From Legionella moravica DSM 19234 (lineage in GTDB: Bacteria; Pseudomonadota; Gammaproteobacteria; Legionellales; Legionellaceae), in NCBI RefSeq assembly GCF_000423305.1, contig NZ_KE384003.1, forward strand, positions 102,570 to 166,569: DNA of 64,000 bases, given 5' to 3'. Shown in pieces: positions 35,956 through 45,850 of the stretch. A model generated the notes under the pieces. The model saw only the letters and a list, made by a program, of their open reading frames with translations, had not been told where the DNA came from and searched no databases. The translations under genes and the position numbers were made by a program. Position 1 is the first letter of the stretch. Each line of letters opens with the position of its first letter.

Positions 35956-38070
35956 TTAGCCAACAGAGCGAGGAAATTCCTCCAAAACTGAAGAGTATTG
36001 TGCATTGCGTTGTAATAATTTTTCTACTTCATCAGGGGGTAGTGGCTTGCTGAAATAAAACCCTTGAGTTTCATCACACCCATTTTCTTTTAAAAACTCA
36101 AACTCTTCCTGAGTTTCTACTCCCTCAGCGATGGTTTTTATGTTTAATGTACGAGCCATTTGAAGAATGGCTTTGCAAACAGCTGCTTTTCTTTTATTTT
36201 TATTTACGTCCTTAATAAATGAGATGTCCAGTTTAAGATTTGATATTTTAAATTTATTTAAGTAAGTAAATGACGAGTAGCCGGTACCAAAATCATCAAT
36301 AGAGATACTTACACCCATCTCGGTCAGGATTTTATTAAATCGAAGCATCACATCTGTTTGTTGCATCAATACGGTTTCAGTAATTTCAAATATAAGACCA
36401 CCCGGAGGTAGCTCTAATTGTTTCATAATTTTTTTGGTCAGATCTAATAACCTATCGCTTAATTGATGGACTGAAATATTTATATCCATGCTTTGCAGGC
36501 CGTATTTTTGCCACTCTTTGAATTGTTTGCTGGCTGTTTCTAAAACCCATTCACCCATTGTTACGATTAAATCAGAACGTTCCGCTATGGGAATAAACTC
36601 TTCTGGATTAATAATTTCCCCTTTATCATTTTTCCAGCGAATTAACGCCTCCATTCCATTAATTGCCTGGGTTTTGGTATCTACGATGGGTTGATAGTAC
36701 AAAATAAATTGATTATTCTGGATTCCATGGTGCATTTCCGCTTCCATTTCTCCTTTTTTCTTTTCTAAATCTCTTAATTCTTGTAGTGCAAATTGAATGT
36801 TGTTTCTGCCTATGTTTTTGGCTTGATACATAGCAAAATCAGCTTGCTCAACCAGAGTGTTAACTTCTGTGCCATCAAATGGATATAGACTGATGCCTAT
36901 GCTTGCCGTAAGGTAAAATTCTTTTTTATCGATACTAAATGGTTTTGTAATCGCCTTTTGAATTTTTTTCGTAGCAGCAGTAATCTCATGTCTCGATTTA
37001 ATCAATGGGACGATAATATAAAATTCATTTGCGCCAAATCGCGCGACTAGGTCAATATTGTTGCGTGTTATTTTTAGCAGCCGTTTCCCCACTTCTTTGA
37101 TTAATAAATTGGCTTTTAAATGGCCTATGGTGTTATTGATGCGTTTAAAATTATCCAGATCGAGATCAATGACCGCAACAATTGTGTTTGTATTACGTGC
37201 ATTTTCAATGGCATTATTTAAGAAAAGTTTCGCTAAGACTGCGTTTGGAAGATTCGTTAGTGAATCATGTCGAGCGATATAAACATTGGCTCGGTTTGAT
37301 TTCTCCAGTTTGTTGCGTATCTGTTCTTGTTCAATGGTTCTATCGTTCAGTTTATGTGCCATTTCATTAAACGATTTAATCAGTTGACCCATTTCGTCAT
37401 TTCGATGAGCATTGATTTTAAAATCCAAATCCCCCATTCCAATACTTTTAATTCCTTCATTGAGCATTAAAAGGGGGGTATAAATTTTTCTTTTTAAGAT
37501 AAATAAAACTAAAAAGCAAAGAACAACCAGAGTTAAAACGGAGCACATTACAATCAAATAAACCAGTTCCAGGGTATTTTTGATGTTCTTTTGATTGATT
37601 TCGTTTAATCGATAAGCATCTGACATGATTGATTCGCTAAGTCTCGTTAGCGGTAATTTAAATTTATTGAGTACTATTTGACTAGAGGCATTACCTTTGA
37701 TTTGCGCTGTATTGCTCTGCTCAAAAACAATTAACTCAGAAAGTAATTTATTTTTAGCGACATTATCTTCACGCATACTCGCAAGAATCTCTTGTTCTTC
37801 TTGTGTGTCAAATGCATCTGACTGAAGTAGTTTGACTGTTATCTCATACATGAGTTGCCACAGGATAATATTTTCGGGCTGATGGTCATTGATGTAATTA
37901 CTGATAATTTTTTCCCGTTGGCTGATCACTTTGACGATTTCGTTTGCTAAATTGCCTTTTGTTATCATCCGATCCAGGTCGTTTTTTTGGAACATTATAA
38001 GACTAATAAGACTAGTAGATATCAATACCGACAATAAAAAAAATAGGTGTAACAACGTTTTGATTTTCAT
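35956..38070 (-). CDS. Membrane HAMP-GGDEF(degenerate)-EAL protein
   Basis: The 704-residue protein has a membrane helix at 5-27, a periplasmic helical region to about 168, a second helix (170-193), HAMP (194-248), GGDEF domain (265-430) and EAL domain (440-690). The GGDEF motif is GANEF (346-350), so cyclase activity is probably lost. The EAL motif is intact (EALIRW, 474-479), as are DDFGTGYSS (592-600) and other metal residues, so c-di-GMP phosphodiesterase activity is likely. The start overlaps the stop of the upstream binding-protein gene by four bases, suggesting the binding protein feeds the sensor. Confidence 0.93.
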   Translation of the reverse strand: MKIKTLLHLFFLLSVLISTSLISLIMFQKNDLDRMITKGNLANEIVKVISQREKIISNYINDHQPENIILWQLMYEITVKLLQSDAFDTQEEQEILASMREDNVAKNKLLSELIVFEQSNTAQIKGNASSQIVLNKFKLPLTRLSESIMSDAYRLNEINQKNIKNTLELVYLIVMCSVLTLVVLCFLVLFILKRKIYTPLLMLNEGIKSIGMGDLDFKINAHRNDEMGQLIKSFNEMAHKLNDRTIEQEQIRNKLEKSNRANVYIARHDSLTNLPNAVLAKLFLNNAIENARNTNTIVAVIDLDLDNFKRINNTIGHLKANLLIKEVGKRLLKITRNNIDLVARFGANEFYIIVPLIKSRHEITAATKKIQKAITKPFSIDKKEFYLTASIGISLYPFDGTEVNTLVEQADFAMYQAKNIGRNNIQFALQELRDLEKKKGEMEAEMHHGIQNNQFILYYQPIVDTKTQAINGMEALIRWKNDKGEIINPEEFIPIAERSDLIVTMGEWVLETASKQFKEWQKYGLQSMDINISVHQLSDRLLDLTKKIMKQLELPPGGLIFEITETVLMQQTDVMLRFNKILTEMGVSISIDDFGTGYSSFTYLNKFKISNLKLDISFIKDVNKNKRKAAVCKAILQMARTLNIKTIAEGVETQEEFEFLKENGCDETQGFYFSKPLPPDEVEKLLQRNAQYSSVLEEFPRSVG

Positions 38071-39209
38071 TTATTTACCTGGTATTTTTGATACGGTATA
38101 AAAGTATGATTTTTTATTATCTTGAATATAGTGGGTTTATTCGTCGCGCCACTTGGATTAATCGTAATCGTTCCACTTACACCTTGATAATTGCTGATTT
38201 GGTGCAAATAGTTTGCCATACAATCCCGGTCGTTTTTACATGCCAGATAGCTATCGACAGACAGTACTACATCATCGTATACATTAGTAACCAACACATT
38301 AGGTTCTGCACCAAATTTTCGAATATAACGCCTTTCAAAATCGTTCATAATGGGTGTTTTTTCATTCAATTCTGAAGAGGAGAACATCACTCCTTCGGCT
38401 GCATCACCAGCATAATTTATCACGGTAGGATCTTCAGTTTCGTAGTTCCCTAAAATGGGGACGTTAATGTTGGCTTGCCTTACTTCTTTAATAAACATTG
38501 CTAGAGGCAGTCCAAAGTGAGCGGTGATGATGATGTCAGGTTTCAATAATTTGATTTGGCTAATCATCGACTTAAATTGCTTGCCATCAGGAGCGTTAGG
38601 AAAACTTCCCACGACATCTCCTCCGCAATGATTAAAATCAAAAGTAAAATATTTATCATAATCATGCCCAAAAGGGGTATCCAGGAACATAGTAACCGCT
38701 CGTCTGGCTCCCAACTCTTTGAAGGCGAACTGTGAAAGGCGTTGGGCTTCATTCTTTACCTCAACATTGGTAGAAAAAGCATATTGCAGATTTAAAGCCT
38801 GATCAGGATTAGCTGCTGTATTAAAGGTAATGATTTTATTCCCTTCAGTTACGGGCAAAATAGGCAGATGTCCAAACAGGCAAAACGATGCTGCGATAAT
38901 TGGAACTTGATCATGGGAAAACTTTTGAACCGCTGGAATAGACTCTTTAGCAAAGCAACCATTTTGATAATCAAAATCGAGAACTACCTGCCCTTTGTAT
39001 TTGGCATCGATGTCTTCTTTTGCAAGCTCCATGCCTCGTATCATCATTTTGCGATTTTCAGCCAGATCACCGTTTTCAGCAGGCAACAATGCCCCGATTT
39101 TAATTACTATGGTAGGGGATTGGCTGGTATAATAGCACCAAATCCATAGAACTCCCGCACAAGCGGCAGAACAAATTAATAAGACAGCCATCTTTCTTGA
39201 TGCTGGCAT
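38067..39209 (-). CDS. Periplasmic amino-acid-type binding protein (LivJ-like), sensor partner
   Basis: The 380-residue protein is a type I periplasmic binding protein of the branched-chain amino-acid receptor family, with IKIGALLPAENGD at the start of the fold, GMELAKEDIDAKYKGQVVL, and a C-terminal lobe with YDDVVLSVDSYLACKND. It starts with a hydrophobic segment (AVLLICSAACAGVLWIW) that may be a lipoprotein signal or a membrane anchor. The ATG at 39209 has TTGGAG. No ABC permease is nearby; the gene overlaps the HAMP-EAL gene by ATGA. It probably acts as a ligand receptor for that protein. Confidence 0.85.
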   Translation of the reverse strand: MPASRKMAVLLICSAACAGVLWIWCYYTSQSPTIVIKIGALLPAENGDLAENRKMMIRGMELAKEDIDAKYKGQVVLDFDYQNGCFAKESIPAVQKFSHDQVPIIAASFCLFGHLPILPVTEGNKIITFNTAANPDQALNLQYAFSTNVEVKNEAQRLSQFAFKELGARRAVTMFLDTPFGHDYDKYFTFDFNHCGGDVVGSFPNAPDGKQFKSMISQIKLLKPDIIITAHFGLPLAMFIKEVRQANINVPILGNYETEDPTVINYAGDAAEGVMFSSSELNEKTPIMNDFERRYIRKFGAEPNVLVTNVYDDVVLSVDSYLACKNDRDCMANYLHQISNYQGVSGTITINPSGATNKPTIFKIIKNHTFIPYQKYQVNK

Positions 39210-39663
39210 ATTTTGTCTCCAAAAAATGCATCCTATTTGACACAATACCACTGTATCTGGCCATCACCAATATCACTCAACTTTGAAACTGCAGTTTATG
39301 ATGGGTATTCTATTTTTAAGTATAGTAAATTGTTTCAATATTTATTGAAGTTCTCTGATTAAATCATGAGATTTATCTGTCTAGCCAAGCCACGTTGAGT
39401 TGTGGTCATTAACAAATTATTCGAGCTAATAACCAGGAGTGTATGCCTTGGATAGAATATCGAAGAAAATAATGGACAGCATGAAAAGAATCGCAGCATG
39501 GAGAAGGGGGGCAGCAAATAAGCACGAGACATGGCTAAAAAACGTTCCTTATTATTTCATTTATGGCAGTGATTATGACCTAACACCCTCCAGGCTTGTT
39601 ATGTATTTTTAACAGATAAGTACTATACTCCCTAGTAAAGAGCCGCAAACTGAAGGATCTGAA
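39210..39663. other. Intergenic region with no gene seen
   Basis: This region separates two divergent c-di-GMP genes and must hold both promoters. I find no frame with a convincing ribosome site; the only AGGAG-preceded ATG (39441) opens a frame of nine codons. Confidence 0.5.
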
Positions 39664-40743
39664 ATGCCATGTGAAAAATGTGACTCATTGAGTAGTTATG
39701 AACTATCTGGTCAATACAAGTTGCTTATTTCTGCGCCGAGGGGCCATAGTGCAACGAAGCTTCTTAATCAGTTGTTGGATAATAAGTACAATCTCCATAA
39801 AGATGATAATGTAATTTCTTTATTTTTTTCTGCCAATGAAGCCTCACAACTGGGTCAAATTATTAATACCAGTTTTTCACAAGTTGAGCTAGAAGACTCT
39901 AAGGCATTGCTGATTCCTGCTCTAGAGGCGAATTCCGGGGTAGATATAGTCTTAAATCACAGCTATTCTTTGGCTAAATTAGTCGGATTGCTTTTGTCGC
40001 AATGGTTGGTCGATCTCATCAAAAAGGGGTCCTTGACCACCTTTTGTCAGCCTATTGTTCAGAAAGACACACTGGAACCCTATGGATTCGAATGTTTATT
40101 AAGAGGCAGCATAAACGGCAGCATCATTCCACCGTCCGATATTTTTAATGCTGCTAAAACCAGTGATATGCTTTTTTTGTTGGATAAAAGAGCGCGAATT
40201 ACTCATATTGAAAATATGAATAAAGTGAATATTGGAAAAAAGATATTCATTAACTTTAATCCAACTGCAATTTATGATCCCTTTTATTGCTTGACTACAA
40301 CCAATCATGCTTTAAAAAAGACGTCTTTAGATCCATCCCAAATTGTTTTTGAAGTAATCGAAAGTGAACAAGTTAATGATAAAAAGCATTTATTAAGCAT
40401 CATGGAATTCTATCGAAAACAAGGATATGGTGTTGCATTAGATGATTTAGGTTCAGGCTATAGCTCATTAAACCTTTTATCCGATCTTAAGCCAGATTAT
40501 GTTAAGTTGGACCAGGAACTTGTAAGAAACATTCACACAAACCAATTTAAGCAAGTGATTTTGGAAAATATATGTTCAATGGCCAATAAACTGCGCATTA
40601 AAATTATTTGTGAGGGCATTGAATCGGAAGAGGAATACGCTGTCATCAAAAAATACGACGTTGATTTTTACCAGGGGTTTTTATTTGCCAAGCCTATGCC
40701 TTATGAACAATTAGCTCAATATCTAAAAGATAGAAATCGTTAA
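39664..40743 (+). CDS. EAL-domain protein
   Basis: The 359-residue cytoplasmic protein has an N-terminal region of about 110 residues starting with CEKC, then an EAL domain (about 120-355). The signature is ECL (143-145) with the metal Glu kept. FINFNP, VFEVIESE, DDLGSGYSSL, KLDQ and EGIE supply the other catalytic elements. It may be an active c-di-GMP phosphodiesterase. A GGDEF gene follows 13 bases later, so the pair may make and degrade c-di-GMP in one circuit. AAGGA precedes the ATG. Confidence 0.9.
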   Translation: MPCEKCDSLSSYELSGQYKLLISAPRGHSATKLLNQLLDNKYNLHKDDNVISLFFSANEASQLGQIINTSFSQVELEDSKALLIPALEANSGVDIVLNHSYSLAKLVGLLLSQWLVDLIKKGSLTTFCQPIVQKDTLEPYGFECLLRGSINGSIIPPSDIFNAAKTSDMLFLLDKRARITHIENMNKVNIGKKIFINFNPTAIYDPFYCLTTTNHALKKTSLDPSQIVFEVIESEQVNDKKHLLSIMEFYRKQGYGVALDDLGSGYSSLNLLSDLKPDYVKLDQELVRNIHTNQFKQVILENICSMANKLRIKIICEGIESEEEYAVIKKYDVDFYQGFLFAKPMPYEQLAQYLKDRNR

Positions 40744-40756
40744 AATAAGGATAGTG

Positions 40757-41626
40757 ATGGATATTGAAGCGGCAAAAATCAAATTGATTAATAAAACCAA
40801 TGACATAGTAATTATAACCCGCTCTGATCCTATCGATGCGCCTTATGGGCCAGAAATAGTCTGGGTGAATGAGGCGTTTTTGAAGGTCACTAAATACACT
40901 ATTAATGAGGTTGTCGGCAAAACTCCCCGTATCCTGCAAGGAAAGGAAACCAGCAAAGATACCCTTTTGCAAATCAAAAACGCCATAAAGAAGCAAAATA
41001 ATATCAATGTCGAATTATTAAATTATGACAAATATGGGGTTCCTTACTGGATAAATTTTTCTATTATTTACATTCATGATGATCAGGGTAAACTTTGTTA
41101 TCTGGGAGCAATAGAACGAGATATCACGGATATTAAAAATTTAAATCTGAAATTGTCAGAAAAAGTGATTACCGATCCATTAACACAGGTCTTTAACAGA
41201 GAAAGTTTTTATGTGTCTGGCAGTGAGGCTCTCAAGCACTTCAAGCAGTATAATGAGGCTGTCGGATTATTGTTTTTTGATATTGATAATTTTAAGTCAT
41301 TTAATGATACCTATGGTCATATTGCTGGGGATAAACTATTACAATCCGTTGCACAAGCAGCTCAAAAATTAGTACGCCAAACGGATAAAGTATACCGATA
41401 TGGCGGTGATGAGTTCGCAATTATTTTTTCAGGTATCAATAAACAATCCCTCCAAATCAAAGCTGAAGAATTAATAACTGCTTTGGCTAAACAAAAGATA
41501 TCTATTAGTGTAGGGGGATCACTCTCAAAACTCAGTGATACAACTATTGAAGAAATAGTTGAACGTGCAGACTTCGGCTTGTATAAAATTAAAAGAGCAC
41601 GTAAAGGCAGCATTTGTATCGTTTAA
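40757..41626 (+). CDS. PAS-GGDEF diguanylate cyclase
   Basis: The 289-residue protein has a PAS domain (about 10-125) with the GKTPRILQG loop, then a GGDEF domain with intact RYGGDEF (216-220). It lacks the NCRFLQ cysteine of LOV photoreceptors, so it is not a flavin-Cys light sensor. It should make c-di-GMP. It follows an EAL gene by 13 bases with AAGGA upstream. Confidence 0.92.
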   Translation: MDIEAAKIKLINKTNDIVIITRSDPIDAPYGPEIVWVNEAFLKVTKYTINEVVGKTPRILQGKETSKDTLLQIKNAIKKQNNINVELLNYDKYGVPYWINFSIIYIHDDQGKLCYLGAIERDITDIKNLNLKLSEKVITDPLTQVFNRESFYVSGSEALKHFKQYNEAVGLLFFDIDNFKSFNDTYGHIAGDKLLQSVAQAAQKLVRQTDKVYRYGGDEFAIIFSGINKQSLQIKAEELITALAKQKISISVGGSLSKLSDTTIEEIVERADFGLYKIKRARKGSICIV

Positions 41627-41744
41627 TTAGTGTCTGCTGAACATTCTTCTCCTAACCTACATTCCGCACCATATTTGGCCTTGATAGCAGATTTCCAGAT
41701 CCCGTGGATAATTCACATAGCAGTCTGGTTGATTGCGACTGTCT

Positions 41745-41855
41745 CTTGATCACATCTTTGTCCACACTCAGCGGCTCTGATCGCGGATTCAAGATCTAAG
41801 TGCTAACACATCGGATCCCCCTGTCACAGCGGCGGGAATTCGCTGAGATGTGAGC
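41745..41855 (+). repeat. Dispersed repeat, copy 1 (partner 45680-45850)
   Basis: This stretch shares blocks with 45680-45850 in the same orientation: TGTCTCTTGA, CACATCTTTG, GATTGCGG-like and GGCGGGAATTCG. It sits between the GGDEF gene and the convergent ABC-F gene. The second copy carries a full hairpin that is only half preserved here. Confidence 0.6.
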
Positions 41856-41895
41856 TCATGCTGTATTTCGAATTTCAGCGGTTGTGAGCACGGAA

Positions 41896-43464
41896 TCAGC
41901 ATATTGGCAAATGAAATTCGCTATGGATTTCTAAAGACTTAACAAAATTGATGTCGTGACTGACCAGAATTATGGAACCCTGATATTGTTTTAAGGCGTT
42001 GATGAGTAATTCTTTAGATGCCAGATCAAGATGGTTATCCGGCTCATCAAGAAGAAGCAGGGAAGGGGAATTACGACCGCTGAATAATACTGCAAGCGCC
42101 AGTTTTAGGGTTTCTCCTCCACTCAAGGTAGATACAGGCTGCAGCGCCGATTCTCTTCGTAAGCGTAATTGAGCCAGTACCGTTCTGTATTCTGCTTCAC
42201 TCAAACCAGGAGATAAACGTGAAAAATTATTCAATACACTGTCTTCCTGATTGAGAAAAGTAAAGTGCTGATCGAGAAAAGCTGCATCTTTAGGTCTCAT
42301 GACCGAGCCTGATTTGGGCTGGACAGTACCCTGTATGATTTTTAATAAAGTAGATTTTCCAGCTCCGTTATCGCCAGATAACCATAAATGTTCGCCGCAA
42401 GCGAGTTGTAAACTAATGGGCTTGTTATAGCCGTGAGGCAAAATAAGCTCATCCAGAATTACATGTTGTTTGCTGTGTGACTCAACCGGGGAGACCCTGA
42501 ATGCTTGAGGTTTTAGTTCAATTAACTCCTGTTTTGCAGCTGCATAGGCTTTACTTGCGTCGTTGACCCGTTTTTCATTCAAGCCTGCAATTCTTGCGCC
42601 TGTTGCTTCGCTGGTGGCTTTCTTCTTATCTAAAATCAATTTGGCTTGATTCGTATTTTGCCTATCCTTATGTGCTTTATTTTGTTTTGCCTGGAGCGTT
42701 TCCTGATTTTTTTGTTTTGCTTTTAAACTTTCTGCTAAAACATGCTGAGTTTGGGCTACTTTTCTTTCTACTTCTAACTCCAATTGTTTTTTGGAGGCAA
42801 GATAATCTTCCCATCCTCCCTGATAACGATGGAGCCCTTTAGCATTCAATTCCAGAATGATGTCGCTTTGCTTCAACAGAGTTAAATCATGGCTAATAAT
42901 TAGGCAGGCAGGGTTTAATTTTATCCATTGCAATAACCAGTCTCTGCTCGCTCTGTCGAGATGGTTGGATGGTTCGTCAAGGATATAAAAGTCACAATTC
43001 TGCCGTTCCAGATGCAATAAATTGAGACGGGTTCGCATCCCACCACTTAATGAGACATAAGGCTCGCTAATTATTGTATCTGGTAAGCCATACGCATTAA
43101 ATTGTTTTTCAAGAACGGCCTTGATATCCCAATTGTTTTCCAGAAGTTCATAATCTGTTTCAGACAGACTCCCTTCTTCACAACGTTGCAAGGCTCGCAG
43201 GATTGAGTCTATATTTAATTTTTCCGCAACGGTACCTGAGAAAGGAGTCAATTCTTGATTTAGATAGCCCACGATACCAAAATGAGTTACCTGACTTGAT
43301 TGGTGCGCCAGTGTGTTAGCCAAAGTGGATTTGCCACAGCCATTTTCACCCACCAGAAAATGGGTAGTATCAGTTAAGAAAACGTCCAAATCTGCATAGA
43401 GCGGATTGGGTTTATGTGCTGGATGAAAACCAAGCCCTTTTGCTTCAATCATTAATTTCGACAT
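41896..43464 (-). CDS. ABC-F family ATPase
   Basis: The 522-residue protein has two ABC domains in one chain, joined by a charged linker, and no membrane part. The first shows GENGCGKST, LSGGMRTRL and LDEPSNHLD. The second shows GDNGAGKST, LSGGETLKL and LDEPDNHLD. This is the ABC-F layout; members act on ribosomes in translation control or antibiotic protection. The linker (about 230-320) is Lys/Gln-rich. The start is MSKLMIEAKG at 43464. Confidence 0.93.
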   Translation of the reverse strand: MSKLMIEAKGLGFHPAHKPNPLYADLDVFLTDTTHFLVGENGCGKSTLANTLAHQSSQVTHFGIVGYLNQELTPFSGTVAEKLNIDSILRALQRCEEGSLSETDYELLENNWDIKAVLEKQFNAYGLPDTIISEPYVSLSGGMRTRLNLLHLERQNCDFYILDEPSNHLDRASRDWLLQWIKLNPACLIISHDLTLLKQSDIILELNAKGLHRYQGGWEDYLASKKQLELEVERKVAQTQHVLAESLKAKQKNQETLQAKQNKAHKDRQNTNQAKLILDKKKATSEATGARIAGLNEKRVNDASKAYAAAKQELIELKPQAFRVSPVESHSKQHVILDELILPHGYNKPISLQLACGEHLWLSGDNGAGKSTLLKIIQGTVQPKSGSVMRPKDAAFLDQHFTFLNQEDSVLNNFSRLSPGLSEAEYRTVLAQLRLRRESALQPVSTLSGGETLKLALAVLFSGRNSPSLLLLDEPDNHLDLASKELLINALKQYQGSIILVSHDINFVKSLEIHSEFHLPIC

Positions 43465-43632
43465 TTATGTCGCCTTGAGAGTATGCACAGTTGATACAAT
43501 GCGATAACCGGCTTTAACGAATTCAATATATTTAACCTGAAATATGATGAATAATAAAGTTATCGCTTGGCTGGTATAGAATCGGGAATTCCTTGTGTTC
43601 TTTCTAAAGCTGCCATCTAACCTAAAGGTTAT

Positions 43633-44433
43633 CTAATCACAAGCCAAATAGGAGTAGTATCTTGGTAAGAACCAACCTAGTTTTTGGAGTAGAGCCTGTA
43701 ATGTTTTGGATGGAAATTGATTGGTATTAATGGAGAAGGCTATTTCGTGCTGATCCGTTTCCGGGAGATAGAGGAGTTTGATTTGGGGATCGTTAATACC
43801 AAAGTGCTGCATAATTGCTTCAAGTAAGTTTATTGAGGCAGTCGGCAAGATCTGCTTCGGCACGTTGCTGATGTGAATATCAGTGCCTTCAGGAAGCATA
43901 GTGGCATGAGGTTTATCTGTTTTGAAGAGATGCTCCTCTGGTTCAGCAAACGTTCGGTAAAGATGAAAACCCAGGACGTCTCCGTAGCTGAGATCAATCG
44001 CTTGATTTGGTTTACGTGCCTCAATGCTTATGCCAACTCCTTCGTTAATTAAAAAGCTATCGATGAGCTCAGGAATGGTATAGCAGTGTTTACTAAAGAG
44101 GTCCTCAGAGATGTTTTCGCTAAACTCTAGATTATAGTAAGTGAGGCCTGCTGGATTGAAGATGATTTCTGGTTCTCCACATATGAAAATAGCATGAGGC
44201 AGGCATGTTATAAGGCGATTATGCCAGGCAGCTTGTCTGTTATTTTTGTCGATTTCAAAAAGTGCTTTTAGTTCTTGGGTAGCTGAAATGGCAGCAGACT
44301 TGTTTTTGAGTGCATCCATAAGTTCAATATTCTTTTTAAAAAAATACATTGTATCAAAATAATACAATAAATAAAATTCACCGTCTCTAAAAAAGTAAAT
44401 CTTGGCAATGGCTAATTTAATAGTTCGAAACAA
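43633..44433 (-). CDS. Hypothetical cytoplasmic protein, possibly SseB-like
   Basis: I do not firmly recognise this 266-residue protein. An internal start at Met39 (44319) is possible because the first 38 residues are Tyr/Phe-rich and lack a good ribosome site. The later half (HATMLPEGTDIHISNVPKQ, then LLEAIMQHFGINDPQIKLLYL) resembles the C-terminal domain of SseB-like proteins, but only weakly. It has no signal peptide. Neighbours give no clear role. Confidence 0.55.
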   Translation of the reverse strand: MFRTIKLAIAKIYFFRDGEFYLLYYFDTMYFFKKNIELMDALKNKSAAISATQELKALFEIDKNNRQAAWHNRLITCLPHAIFICGEPEIIFNPAGLTYYNLEFSENISEDLFSKHCYTIPELIDSFLINEGVGISIEARKPNQAIDLSYGDVLGFHLYRTFAEPEEHLFKTDKPHATMLPEGTDIHISNVPKQILPTASINLLEAIMQHFGINDPQIKLLYLPETDQHEIAFSINTNQFPSKTLQALLQKLGWFLPRYYSYLACD

Positions 44434-44656
44434 TCCTTGATCTTTTAGGTCCGTGATTAACGCTTATTCTTCTGTAACAGCATTTGGTGGAGTCATTCAT
44501 GTCTCAATTACGATAACAGGGCTAGAACCAATGATTACACATAGTACCTTGAAATATGGGAAATGATTTCGTTTCTTTCTTGCCATCTTGATTCTCTATC
44601 ATATAGAGAATCAAGCAGTTGTCTGAAATTAGAGACCCATTTATTAAAAATATCAA

Positions 44657-45469
44657 TTAGGCATAATCAAAATGATAAGCCATTGAAGCAACGAGTTCAT
44701 TTAAATAGAAATGTTTTGTTTCAAAAGGTGAGATTGTACTAACAGTTGCTCTCACTGGATCATAAAATGCATTTGAGGTACGTAATTTACCGGCATCAAC
44801 CAAGCGGTACCCTAGCCCTATATTAACATTACTATTGAAAAAGTAATCAACTCCTACCCCTGCATCCCATGCAAAACTGGTTACAGAATCTCCAGCTAAA
44901 CGTATGTCGTAGGCCACAGAATTCGAGTTAAATGCCATCTGTACGTTTCTTAAAGTACCCATTTGATTATAGGAAAGACCAACTCCTCCTTTAACGTAAG
45001 GAACAAAGCCCCCCCAATTGACCTCTGGTTTTAAAATCAGATCGAACAGGAACGTTTGTATTTTAATATCCCCAAGTGTCTGAAAACGATCCTGAGCGAA
45101 ATAATTTGGATCATTTGCATCAATACCATAGGTAGCCTGTAAATTATAATCGTAGCCACTGCGGTAATCCCAGCTCAACTGAAGGGCTACGTTAGGATTA
45201 ATTATATAACCCGCAAATAATCCTCCAAAACCCGTGGTGCCCAGATCACGTGACCAATCAGAATTATTTGGGGCAATAAAGACGTTTCTGTTACCTTGAC
45301 CTAATTGGGGTTCAAAATGTGTCTCTGCTGAAATAGACGCACCACCTTCAATACCAACGTAATACTTGGGTACGGAAGGAGAAACATCTCCAACAGGACC
45401 TGCGGTACCCGCGAAGGACAAATGAGTGCTGCACAGGAGAACTGCAGAAGAAATGCCTTTTAAATTCAT
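44657..45469 (-). CDS. Outer-membrane beta-barrel protein
   Basis: The 270-residue protein has a signal peptide (LKGISSAVLLCSTHLSFA), then alternating strands with the barrel pattern: YYVGIEGGASI at the start and FYLNELVASMAYHFDYA at the end, finishing on an aromatic-rich strand. It resembles the family of small OmpW/OmpA-like barrels found in many copies in Legionella. The ATG at 45469 follows GGAG; the frame continues upstream from 45526. The function is unknown. Confidence 0.82.
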   Translation of the reverse strand: MNLKGISSAVLLCSTHLSFAGTAGPVGDVSPSVPKYYVGIEGGASISAETHFEPQLGQGNRNVFIAPNNSDWSRDLGTTGFGGLFAGYIINPNVALQLSWDYRSGYDYNLQATYGIDANDPNYFAQDRFQTLGDIKIQTFLFDLILKPEVNWGGFVPYVKGGVGLSYNQMGTLRNVQMAFNSNSVAYDIRLAGDSVTSFAWDAGVGVDYFFNSNVNIGLGYRLVDAGKLRTSNAFYDPVRATVSTISPFETKHFYLNELVASMAYHFDYA

Positions 45470-45679
45470 TTGAATTAAACTCCAAAAAGATGGTTGTACA
45501 CTGTAAAAATCGTGTGAATAGTACATCTTAATTGAATTCAGTTCAATTAAGTGATTGAATATTAACTATTTATACTAGAGCCAATTATGCTATTGGCATA
45601 AGACCGGTGATGGTGTTTCTTCAAATCAAAATCATTTTGGGTTGAACGGGTTCATTCAAAGTAGCGTGGTTGCAGCAAT

Positions 45680-45850
45680 TGTCTCTTGAGCACATCTTTG
45701 CCTACGCCTCGCAGCTTTGATTGCGGAACGGCAGTGCTAAAATATTGGATCAACCATGTCTAGACATTAGGTAGCTGCCGTTAAATAAATCTAAGCCGAA
45801 TTCCCGCGGCGAAGACCGCGGGAATTCGTTTGAGATGCGAGTATATGCTA
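45680..45850 (+). repeat. Dispersed repeat, copy 2 with hairpin
   Basis: This is the partner of 41745-41855. It includes the perfect hairpin GAATTCCCGCGG/CCGCGGGAATTC (45798-45809 and 45816-45827). The hairpin lies just past the end of the minus-strand gene at 45848, so the element may act as its terminator. Confidence 0.6.
45798..45827. terminator. Strong hairpin within dispersed repeat
   Basis: A 12-bp perfect stem with a 6-base loop, located 21 bases beyond the stop codon of the 45848 gene on its transcribed side. No clear T-run follows, so termination is inferred from position. Confidence 0.5.

Noticed and set aside
40757..41626. PAS domain as a LOV blue-light receptor
   Set aside because: The loop reads GKTPRILQG and lacks the NCRFLQ cysteine that LOV domains need.
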